Shown: positions 16,027 through 22,880 of the stretch, piece after piece | Layout of the letters: each line of letters opens with the position of its first letter | Numbering within the stretch: position 1 is the first letter of the stretch | From: Fusicatenibacter saccharivorans | GTDB lineage: Bacteria > Bacillota > Clostridia > Lachnospirales > Lachnospiraceae | NCBI RefSeq assembly: GCF_015557635.1 | Contig: NZ_JADNOP010000019.1 | Location: forward strand, 1 to 64,000 | Reading direction: 5' to 3' | DNA length: 64,000 bases | Notes under the pieces: generated by a model | Told to the model about the DNA's origin: nothing | The model's database searches: none | What the model saw: only the letters and a program-made list of their open reading frames with translations | Translations under genes and position numbers: made by a program

Positions 16027-16935
16027 TTACAATTCCTCCACATGATTTTCCGAATAATGATAAAAAATAGTTTCCAGTTCTTTACAACACCGGAAGAAAT
16101 ATTCACTACACGTTACATGAATGGTTGCCTCATCCGTCATGAGGCTCACTTTTTCAAAACATGGTCTGCCATCAACTTCCAACTCCTGCAATTGATGCTC
16201 CATAATCCAATAAATATCTCCACTTCTAAAAGGTCTATGAGAAATATAACGGTAAACAAATCCTTTCTTTCCTGCATTCGAATTTAAGACCTGATGTGCA
16301 TATTCCTCATACTCTCCGGGAATCACTTCCCATAATGGAATTACAACTTCAGCAGTTTCACTTGCCCTTATTACTTTCAATATATCGCGCATAACAAAAG
16401 GTGGCATGATGCACATATCTTTGATTTTATTGCGCGCAATGTGTCCTCTTCCATCATTCCCTGACCACTGAACCACCCTATCACAGATTTCATACCCTTC
16501 TGAGGATGAACTGAGCAGAATTACATTCGTATAAGTTGACATTTCTGCTATTACTCTTGCGGCGCTTTGAACTTCGTTTTCTTTCATATCTTGAAATAAA
16601 CTTTGAAGTATATATTTCTCTGAAGTATCGGCAACAAGTTTTATTAAAAGCAGTAATTTTTTCTCTCCCAATGTTAATTCTTCTATTCCACAATTCTCTT
16701 TCATTTCCAAATCAGCAAGTTCCAGCATCGCTTGAATTGCAAGTGGATCATTTTTTAATGTGGGAAGATTAGAAAAATATTCCCTTACCTTTCTACCTCC
16801 CCCCCCCCAAAAAAAATCAGTAATTTTTGCAAAGTTTTCAATTTTACAATCCAATACAGCGGATAAAAATGAACATTTTTCTGCTTCTTTTTCTGTATCG
16901 ATCACAATACCAATAACTTCATACTTTCTTTTCAT
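16027..16935 (-). CDS. Degenerate ABC-ATPase-like protein with a poly-G tract
   Basis: A 302-residue protein not matching a known family outright. The first 30 residues read like an ABC nucleotide-binding start (EVIGIVID then EKCSFLSAVLD), but the Walker A glycines are gone. LTLGEKKLLLLIKLV (near 88) resembles the signature region, and VILLSSSSEGYEICDRVVQW (near 137) the H-loop strand of ABC ATPases. The Walker B acidic pair is not evident. The last 120 residues are unrelated. I infer a non-catalytic ABC-ATPase derivative, perhaps a sensor or partner for one of the nearby permeases. ATG at 16935 follows AGAGGTG by 8 nt. The gene carries ten consecutive G residues near codon 44 and sits behind the shared operator at 16964-16992. 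Confidence 0.55.
   Translation of the reverse strand: MKRKYEVIGIVIDTEKEAEKCSFLSAVLDCKIENFAKITDFFWGGGGRKVREYFSNLPTLKNDPLAIQAMLELADLEMKENCGIEELTLGEKKLLLLIKLVADTSEKYILQSLFQDMKENEVQSAARVIAEMSTYTNVILLSSSSEGYEICDRVVQWSGNDGRGHIARNKIKDMCIMPPFVMRDILKVIRASETAEVVIPLWEVIPGEYEEYAHQVLNSNAGKKGFVYRYISHRPFRSGDIYWIMEHQLQELEVDGRPCFEKVSLMTDEATIHVTCSEYFFRCCKELETIFYHYSENHVEEL
16799..16816 (-). repeat. Homopolymer tract T8-G10 inside a coding region
   Basis: On the coding strand eight T are followed by ten G, encoding Phe-Phe-Trp-Gly-Gly-Gly-Gly. Changes of one G would truncate the protein near residue 50, as in phase-variable contingency genes. In this copy the frame is open. A sequencing artefact in tract length is possible. 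Confidence 0.9.
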
Positions 16936-16963
16936 TATAAGAACACCTCTTTTCTATAGCTTA

Positions 16964-16992
16964 ATTGTAAAACACAAATGTCACAGAAATGT
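16964..16992 (-). promoter_or_regulatory. Regulated promoter: ACATTT-N5-ACATTT-N6-TACAAT
   Basis: Half-sites at 16987-16992 and 16976-16981 with the -10 box at 16964-16969, driving the ABC-like gene at 16935. The same spacing and half-sites recur before three other transcription units in this window. The first half-site occupies the -35 position (17 bp from the -10), so an activator bound to the repeats probably recruits polymerase. Confidence 0.75.
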
Positions 16993-17129
16993 CCTAAAAC
17001 ATAATAATTATCACATTTATTGAAATTTCATATCAAATAAATTTCTATAATGGCACACAAGAACTAATTGATTCCTTCCCATTTTTTATTTATAAGACTT
17101 TCTTCTTTTCTTCTATATCTTAAAAATAC

Positions 17130-19622
17130 TTATTCAACCGTTTCAATCGAATCCACAATATTCATTTTTGAAATTTTCCGCAACGGAATTGCTGTTGCCA
17201 GCAAGCAAGCTCCTACTGCCAAGAGGGTTGCTTCAAGAATGGGCATGACAGGGATTGCAACAAGTTGGATGGTGTCGGTCGTGGCCGCCTCAATGAAGAT
17301 CGTACAAACATATCCCAGCACGCTTCCAATCACAGAGGCAATAATCCCGTAATATGCACCTTCCCAAAGAAAAGTTTTATAAAGGCTACCGGCGCTCATT
17401 CCAATAGCCCGCTGCATACCGATTTCTGTTACTCTGGTGTGAATATTTGTGTAAACGGTATTGATGATATTAAGAATACCGATCAGGCCAACGAAAAGGA
17501 TCAGCCCCCATGCCAACATTTGAATCTGTGCAAAGCTCTCTTTCAGTTGCTGGTCGCTTTCTTCATACGACAAGAATGTTGTACCCGGCGTCCTATCACA
17601 AAATGCCTCGATGAATGTATCAAAAATTTCCCTGTCTGCGCCCTCGTTCAGCGTAGGCAAAAACTCTGAATAGGTATCTTTTCCCGTCAGGCGTTCATAG
17701 ATAGCATCATCAACGATCACCTGAACACCATTTGTGAAACCGCCATTTCCAATACCAAGATAACCGTCATAGCCATCCAAGGTTTTCAAAACATTCAGCT
17801 CCATTCCCGCAACACAGATGTTTTCTCCGGCCTCTATATTTGTAAATTCAAGAACATCTTCGCTATAGCTCATGGGAATAGGATTCCTTACTATACAGGC
17901 GTTCCCTGATTTCAGTTGTCCAAGCTGTTCTTCTGGTAATTGATCCCCCATAAAATAATCCCAATACTCATCGTTCAATCCGACAACCTGAAAAGTTTCG
18001 CCGGGTTTCAGTTGAAATTCAAGACTGATTTCATCGAGCAGCCCATTTTCATTTTGTTCGTAAAGCGAAAATTGTATGGCGGCTACACTTTGCACAGCTT
18101 CATTTTTCCGCAAAGTGTTCAGATCATCTGTGGTAAATCCAACACCTTCATTTGTGATCTGATAATCTCCTAAATGGTTATCTTGCAGTGCGCTTGCAGC
18201 GTTCAGGAGAGAGGAAAACCCTTGCAGGGCAATAAAAACCGTGATACTCATAACAAGGGACAAAATTGTAATTACAGTACGACCTTTATTTCTCTTTAAG
18301 TTCAGGCGGGCGTAGTATGCTTCAAAATTATGGATTTTCTTTGTTTTACGCTTTCTGCGGCGAATTTTTAGATTTGTTCCAGACATAGCCATAATGGGAG
18401 ATACCCTTGCGGCTGATCTGGCTGCTGGCAATGCTGCAAACAACGCAAACGCCAAAGTGATTGCTCCGCTTAAAACCAGTAAGGTTCCATTCAAAGAACT
18501 GTTCTCTGCTATTAGAGTTTTCAATTCAGTAGCATCCTGAACCAAGAACAATTCAGGGGAAACCAAGCCGGTAGCTGCCTCTAAAATTCCTCTGGCACTT
18601 AGGAAGCCAAGGAGCATACCAATAGGAATCCCCATCAGGCACAATAGGATTACTTCAATTACAATGATCTGATAAAGCTGTCCTTTTTCGCCTCCAATAG
18701 CCCGAAGTGTTCCATATCCCTTTATCCGTTTTGATACAGATATTTTCAGAATGTTGTAAATCACAAGACCAGCAGCCAGCAAAATCAAAGCACCCACTAA
18801 TATCCCTGCGACTGTCATAAAAGAGAATCCCTTATCATTAGCGCCCTCGGAATTTGCAGTATAGGAAATTCCCAAAGCGTTCAAATATACAATATTGTAG
18901 CTGGTATCAAGCTCATGGATGTTCAATTCCTTATTGATGTCATCGACAACTGCTTGAAAATTCTTTTTATCGGCAGTCTGAATATCCACATTGTAATAAA
19001 TATAAGATTCCGGTAGAAGTTGTTCAGCAGTTCCTTCCCCTACAACTCCCGTAACAGTGCCGCTTGTATATCCTAAGTAGTTATTTTTCAATATCCCTGT
19101 AAGAACAAATTCTGCTGTATAGGAATAGCTGTCCGCGATGTTGTGGCGAAGATTTTTTTGCAGTAAAAGTGTAATCTTATCTCCAATACCACCCTCAAAG
19201 CCAAGGTATTTCAGAATATCTTCCGAAAGAGCTATTTCCATCGGGGCTTCTGGCAGACGACCTTCTTCTACACTGGTACTGGACGGATAGATAGCGGCAT
19301 TGTCATCCAAATATTCCATCAAACCAAGGGTAAGAGATGGGGAGAGTTCTAAACTTCCCATATAAATAGATTTCCCTACATAGGAAAGACGCTCATCCTG
19401 TTCCAGTGCGTGAAGCTGATCTGCATTCATCTGCAAAAAAGTGGCATATCGGTTTCCTCCGATAGCGATGGCCTGCTGTTCCCGCATTGCACTAAGTACG
19501 CCAATGGATTGTCCTACAATGGTTGTCATCATAGTAGACAGCACAACGGCAATCAAAATAAGAATAGAAGTGACTTTTTGGGACAGTAGTTCTTTCAATG
19601 CTAATGTACGATAAGATTTCAT
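17130..19622 (-). CDS. FtsX/MacB-type ABC transporter permease
   Basis: An 830-residue integral membrane protein: a leading helix (ILILIAVVLSTMMTTIVGQS), a large extracytoplasmic domain, FtsX core one (about 268-405), a second leading helix (VITILSLVMSITVFIALQGF, near 455), another external domain and FtsX core two (about 700-830, with IGMQRAIGMSAGSLYKTFLW). It shares a promoter with its ATPase, overlapping it by 4 bp (ATGA), and lies downstream of a dedicated two-component system. The duplicated FtsX layout is typical of transporters handling antimicrobial peptides or lantibiotics; the substrate is unknown. Confidence 0.88.
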   Translation of the reverse strand: MKSYRTLALKELLSQKVTSILILIAVVLSTMMTTIVGQSIGVLSAMREQQAIAIGGNRYATFLQMNADQLHALEQDERLSYVGKSIYMGSLELSPSLTLGLMEYLDDNAAIYPSSTSVEEGRLPEAPMEIALSEDILKYLGFEGGIGDKITLLLQKNLRHNIADSYSYTAEFVLTGILKNNYLGYTSGTVTGVVGEGTAEQLLPESYIYYNVDIQTADKKNFQAVVDDINKELNIHELDTSYNIVYLNALGISYTANSEGANDKGFSFMTVAGILVGALILLAAGLVIYNILKISVSKRIKGYGTLRAIGGEKGQLYQIIVIEVILLCLMGIPIGMLLGFLSARGILEAATGLVSPELFLVQDATELKTLIAENSSLNGTLLVLSGAITLAFALFAALPAARSAARVSPIMAMSGTNLKIRRRKRKTKKIHNFEAYYARLNLKRNKGRTVITILSLVMSITVFIALQGFSSLLNAASALQDNHLGDYQITNEGVGFTTDDLNTLRKNEAVQSVAAIQFSLYEQNENGLLDEISLEFQLKPGETFQVVGLNDEYWDYFMGDQLPEEQLGQLKSGNACIVRNPIPMSYSEDVLEFTNIEAGENICVAGMELNVLKTLDGYDGYLGIGNGGFTNGVQVIVDDAIYERLTGKDTYSEFLPTLNEGADREIFDTFIEAFCDRTPGTTFLSYEESDQQLKESFAQIQMLAWGLILFVGLIGILNIINTVYTNIHTRVTEIGMQRAIGMSAGSLYKTFLWEGAYYGIIASVIGSVLGYVCTIFIEAATTDTIQLVAIPVMPILEATLLAVGACLLATAIPLRKISKMNIVDSIETVE

Positions 19623-20293
19623 TTCGCTGTCACCTCCGTAAGCACACCATCTACAATCTGAAACTGCCGGTCTGCCATTCGTGCAATACGGCTGTCATGG
19701 GTAATGACAACGAGAGCTTTCCCCATCTTTTTCCATACATTTTGAAGCAGTTCCATGACTTCGCCGCCGCTTTTGCTGTCCAGATTTCCCGTAGGCTCAT
19801 CAGCAAAAATTACATCCGGCTTTGCAATCAAAGCGCGGGCAATGGCTACACGCTGCTGCTGGCCGCCGGATAACTCATGGGGCAGATGTTCCAAGCGGCC
19901 CTGAATGCCAAGCAGTTCTGTAAGCTGTTTCAGGTATGCTTCATCCGGTTTTTGTTTATCCAGCAAAAGAGGCATGATAATATTTTCTTTCGCCGTCAGA
20001 ACTGGAAGCAGATTAAATTGCTGAAAAATAAATCCAATCCGTTTACGGCGGAATGCCGACAATTCCTTATCGCTGTAACTGTAAATATCTTTACCATTGT
20101 AGGTCAGCGATCCGGAAGATGGCTTATCCAAGCCGGAAAGCAAATGCAGCAGGGTACTTTTTCCGCTTCCCGATGGCCCCATAATGGAAATAAAATCGCT
20201 AGATACAATTTCGAGATTTGCACGATCCAAAGCCACCACTCGGTTTTCACCGTCACCATAAATCTTTGATAAATTCTTTGCCTCAATATTCAT
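19619..20293 (-). CDS. ABC transporter ATPase (MacB/LolD class)
   Basis: A 224-residue ATPase with Walker [10 protein letters not shown] (near 40), Q-loop [10 protein letters not shown], signature [13 protein letters not shown] (near 140), Walker [14 protein letters not shown] and the H-loop VVITHD. It pairs with the permease at 17130-19622 (4-bp overlap). ATG at 20293 is chosen over 20347 because relatives start MNIEAxNLxKxYG and AAGGAG lies about 10 nt upstream. That ribosome site sits in the 3' arm of an inverted repeat (20300-20330), so translation or read-through may be regulated. Confidence 0.92.
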   Translation of the reverse strand: MNIEAKNLSKIYGDGENRVVALDRANLEIVSSDFISIMGPSGSGKSTLLHLLSGLDKPSSGSLTYNGKDIYSYSDKELSAFRRKRIGFIFQQFNLLPVLTAKENIIMPLLLDKQKPDEAYLKQLTELLGIQGRLEHLPHELSGGQQQRVAIARALIAKPDVIFADEPTGNLDSKSGGEVMELLQNVWKKMGKALVVITHDSRIARMADRQFQIVDGVLTEVTAK

Positions 20294-20299
20294 AAAAAA

Positions 20300-20330
20300 C
20301 ACTCTCCTTATTTGTGGTATAAGGAGAGTG
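20300..20330 (-). promoter_or_regulatory. Terminator-like hairpin that also buries the ATPase ribosome site
   Basis: CACTCTCCTTA and TAAGGAGAGTG form a perfect 11-bp stem with a 9-nt loop; on the minus strand it is followed by TTTTTT and then the ATG at 20293. The 3' arm contains AAGGAG. It can act as terminator of the kinase gene, as an attenuator, or as a Shine-Dalgarno sequestering hairpin. Confidence 0.7.
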
Positions 20331-20332
20331 TA

Positions 20333-20358
20333 AATGATAAATCTCAAAAATCGCTCAA
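20333..20358 (-). promoter_or_regulatory. TTGAG direct-repeat operator upstream of the ABC operon
   Basis: TTGAG occurs at 20354-20358 and again at 20343-20347, 11 bp apart, followed by an AT-rich -10 region (CATTTA, 20333-20338). The same TTGAG-N6-TTGAG-ATTTA pattern precedes the regulator gene at 22.16 kb, so the adjacent response regulator probably controls both promoters. Confidence 0.65.
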
Positions 20359-20361
20359 GGA

Positions 20362-21444
20362 TTACACAAAATGAAAAATAGCCGTTGCGGATGCACCGCC
20401 CCCGGCCCGATTTTCCAAAATCAATCGGCCACCATGTTTTTCACATAAAATTCTGCTGCTGTAAAGCCCCATTCCAAAATGTGAGGAATTACTACTTGTC
20501 GTTTCAAAGGGGGTTGGCCCATTCTGTACGAGAGACAGCGGATAACCAGCACCATCATCTTCTACATTCAAGGTCATAGAATCATTTTGCAGCGTTATTT
20601 GAATAGAGATTGCTTTTTCTGCAAATCGCACCGCATTTCCAATCAGATTTTCCGCTACGGTAAGAAATAGCCCGTGATCTATACAAACAGTTCCGCCTGA
20701 TGGGACTAAAACAGAAACTTTTTGGGATAGCGCCAACAGTCGTGCTGTTTCCTGCAATTCACTCTGCAAAACGGATAGTCTGATTTCTTTTGGCTTAACA
20801 GAGAGTTGTTCCAACTTTTGAACACTGCTCATAGCTTCTACATACTGCTCAATCCGTAAAGTGTAACTTTCCAGCCGGTCTATGGTCTGTTCGTCCTGAA
20901 TACCTTGCCGCAAAAGTTTTACACTTCCTTTTAATACCGTAATCGGGTTACGCAGATCATGGGAAAATGCGGCATTGAGCCGTTTGCGTTCCTCGGCCTG
21001 TTGCCACAACAGCCGATTCGATTTCAGAAGTTCACTCCGCATTTCTTCAAAGGCAGCACATAGTTGTCCCATTTCATCGTTAGACAAAATCGGCAGCGAA
21101 AAATCCAGATCATTATTCTGAATCCGCATAATGCCATTTTGCAGGCAGAAAATAGGCTGTTTCAATTTGAGATAATAAAAAAGAAAGACTGAAACAATCA
21201 ATCCGCCGACTGGAAAAAGAATACAGGAAACCGTCTGCACAATGTTTAGGATAGCCAAAATACGCTGTTGTGACACCGTAGGAGATGGCAAAGGTACAAC
21301 AGAGCCATCCGACAAGATTTCTACACCGCCTAAAGGATAATGGTTTTCAATGCCTCGACATAGGAAGATAACTACCCCAAGCAGGAGAAATGCCACTGCC
21401 AAACAGGAGAGGGATAATAGCAGGAAAGATTTCTTTAGTCCCAT
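20362..21444 (-). CDS. Sensor histidine kinase
   Basis: A membrane sensor of about 360 residues: two membrane helices (FLLLSLSCLAVAFLLLGVVI and one near 85-110) flank an external loop, followed by HAMP, the dimerisation/phospho-acceptor box FSHDLRNPITVLKGSVKLL and an HATPase domain with NLIGNAVRFA, DDGAGYP and HFGMGLYSSR. It phosphorylates the regulator encoded directly upstream. The frame opens at 21480, overlapping the regulator gene, but ATG at 21444 (MGLKKSF), just after the regulator stop, fits better. Confidence 0.9.
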   Translation of the reverse strand: MGLKKSFLLLSLSCLAVAFLLLGVVIFLCRGIENHYPLGGVEILSDGSVVPLPSPTVSQQRILAILNIVQTVSCILFPVGGLIVSVFLFYYLKLKQPIFCLQNGIMRIQNNDLDFSLPILSNDEMGQLCAAFEEMRSELLKSNRLLWQQAEERKRLNAAFSHDLRNPITVLKGSVKLLRQGIQDEQTIDRLESYTLRIEQYVEAMSSVQKLEQLSVKPKEIRLSVLQSELQETARLLALSQKVSVLVPSGGTVCIDHGLFLTVAENLIGNAVRFAEKAISIQITLQNDSMTLNVEDDGAGYPLSLVQNGPTPFETTSSNSSHFGMGLYSSRILCEKHGGRLILENRAGGGASATAIFHFV

Positions 21445-21449
21445 ATTTT

Positions 21450-22127
21450 TTAGGCGTTCCACCGATAACCACACCCCCAAACCGTTTCAATGTAATTATG
21501 CAATGTATGTACTGCAAATTTAGCGCGTATTTTCCGAATATGCTCCATAATTGTATCGCTGTTTCCGTCCCCATCCAAGCCCCACACAAGCTCATAAATT
21601 CGCTCACGGTCAAAAACCTGTCCTGCATTGAGGGATAAAAGTTCTACAATCTCAAACTCCCTCTTAGATAGCGGGATGTTCTGATTATTGATTGTAACTG
21701 TTCGGGCAGAATAATCCAGTATCAATTCACCAAAGAAGCGCGCTGCTGAATTATTTTGGCGTCGCTGTTCCCGGCGCAGATGTGCGGCAATACGCGCCCC
21801 CAATTCATCCAAATCAAAGGGCTTGACGATATAATCATCCGCTCCGGCCTGAAATCCAATGATCTTATCGCTGGATTCAATACGAGCAGTCAAAAAAAGA
21901 ATGGGACAGGCAATGTGTTCCCGTATCTGCTGGCATACAGTCAGACCATCCATTCCCGGCATATTGATGTCCAATAAGATTAAATCTGGTTTGCAGGCTA
22001 CTTTTTTGAGTGCTTCTTGTCCGCTATAAGCAGTCAGAATATCATATTGTGTTTGAAAATAACTCTGTATCATATCAACAATACCGCGTTCATCATCAAC
22101 GATCAGTAATTTAGGATTCAAAATCAT
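21450..22127 (-). CDS. OmpR-family response regulator
   Basis: A 225-residue regulator with the receiver acidic pair VDDERG, phospho-acceptor Asp in LILLDINMPGMDG (near 53), Lys in IVKPFDLDEL, and a winged-helix output domain (KREFEIVELLSLNAGQVFD ... HIRKIRAKF). ATG at 22127 with GGAGGTGC. First gene of the regulator-kinase pair that precedes the ABC operon at 17.1-20.3 kb; TTGAG repeats upstream of both units are its likely binding sites. Confidence 0.92.
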   Translation of the reverse strand: MILNPKLLIVDDERGIVDMIQSYFQTQYDILTAYSGQEALKKVACKPDLILLDINMPGMDGLTVCQQIREHIACPILFLTARIESSDKIIGFQAGADDYIVKPFDLDELGARIAAHLRREQRRQNNSAARFFGELILDYSARTVTINNQNIPLSKREFEIVELLSLNAGQVFDRERIYELVWGLDGDGNSDTIMEHIRKIRAKFAVHTLHNYIETVWGCGYRWNA

Positions 22128-22148
22128 GCACCTCCGTTCTTTATATGA

Positions 22149-22176
22149 TATATGGTAAATCTCAAAAATTCCTCAA
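22149..22176 (-). promoter_or_regulatory. TTGAG direct-repeat operator upstream of the regulator-kinase operon
   Basis: TTGAG at 22172-22176 and 22161-22165 (11-bp period) followed by ATTTACCATATA. Matches the site at 20343-20358 in sequence, spacing and position, pointing to autoregulation. Confidence 0.65.
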
Positions 22177-22247
22177 CTTTCTATGAAACCACAGCCGCTA
22201 CCATACATTATACGATATTCAGAACAAGCATTGAAGATAAAGGGATT

Positions 22248-22302
22248 AAAAAAATGGCGGGCAGTATTTACAAAAGTTCTTTTGAAATATATTTGCCCGC
22301 CA
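22248..22302 (-). terminator. Strong intrinsic terminator after the permease remnant
   Basis: TGGCGGGCA and TGCCCGCCA close a long hairpin that continues through an A/T-rich imperfect stem; on the minus strand seven T follow. It ends the damaged operon at 22.3-22.7 kb. Confidence 0.85.
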
Positions 22303-22316
22303 ATCTCATGTAATAA

Positions 22317-22465
22317 TTATTCCGTCACTCTGATCTGCTCTACAAGAGATTGTTTTCTCAGACTCCCCGTTGTATAAGAAATCAAGATAAACTGCACAAT
22401 CAACAGGATTGCCAAATATAGCAAGATAACCAGCCAAGGGAATGAATAATCGAAATATACTGCCC
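22317..22465 (-). pseudogene. C-terminal remnant of an FtsX-type ABC permease
   Basis: In the third minus frame the DNA encodes YFDYSFPWLVILLYLAILL followed by a sequence ending KQSLVEQIRVTE and a stop. This matches the last helix and tail of the intact permease at 22.9-25.3 kb (FPWLQMGVYVVV ... KKQSLIEQMRAME). About 740 residues are missing upstream. The remnant is fused out of frame to a truncated response regulator, so one deletion removed the rest of a regulator-kinase-ATPase-permease operon. Confidence 0.85.
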
Positions 22466-22696
22466 TCTTCCTCTGATCTCATCACATAAATGCAGACCGT
22501 TCCCATCCGGCAGATTAATATCCAACAGAGCAATATCAAATTCACTCTTTTTCAATCGTTCTACTGCATCCTGAAAACTGTATACAGAGGTTACTTCATA
22601 ACCATCTGCAGTAAGATTATAAGCCAGCGTTTTATTTAATACTTTGTCATCTTCTACAATTAAAATCTTCCTCAATCCAGATTCTTCCTTTCCCAT
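22466..22696 (-). pseudogene. N-terminal remnant of an OmpR-family response regulator
   Basis: An intact start and receiver domain up to the phospho-acceptor segment: ILIVEDDKVLNKTLAYNL and IALLDINLPDGNGLHLCDEI; then the sequence switches to the permease remnant and the frame stops at 22400. The conserved Thr and Lys of the receiver and the whole DNA-binding domain are lost. It most resembles the intact regulator at 30.6-31.3 kb. The promoter at 22.73 kb remains intact. A short receiver-only peptide could still be made. Confidence 0.85.
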
Positions 22697-22713
22697 CTTC
22701 TAAACTTATCGCT

Positions 22714-22742
22714 ATTTTAAACCTCAAATGTTACAGAAATGT
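22714..22742 (-). promoter_or_regulatory. Regulated promoter: ACATTT-N5-ACATTT-N6-TAAAAT
   Basis: Half-sites 22737-22742 and 22726-22731, -10 box 22714-22719; same geometry as the sites at 16.98, 26.0 and 31.4 kb. It drives the truncated regulator gene. Confidence 0.75.
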
Positions 22743-22825
22743 CCTAAATACCGTTTTTCTGATGTTCATCCTTCCAAAACATAGATTGATTATATCCTAT
22801 TTTCTTTCAGAAAAAAATGTTTTCC

Positions 22826-22874
22826 ATAAAAAATGCTTTTGCCGAAATATTCCACACTTTTCAGCAAAAGCACT
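22826..22874 (-). terminator. Intrinsic terminator after the 22.9 kb permease gene
   Basis: On the minus strand GTGCTTTTGC pairs with GCAAAAGCA across a 21-nt loop and is followed by TTTTTT. It lies 7 bp beyond the permease stop. Confidence 0.8.
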
Positions 22875-22880
22875 GTTGTC

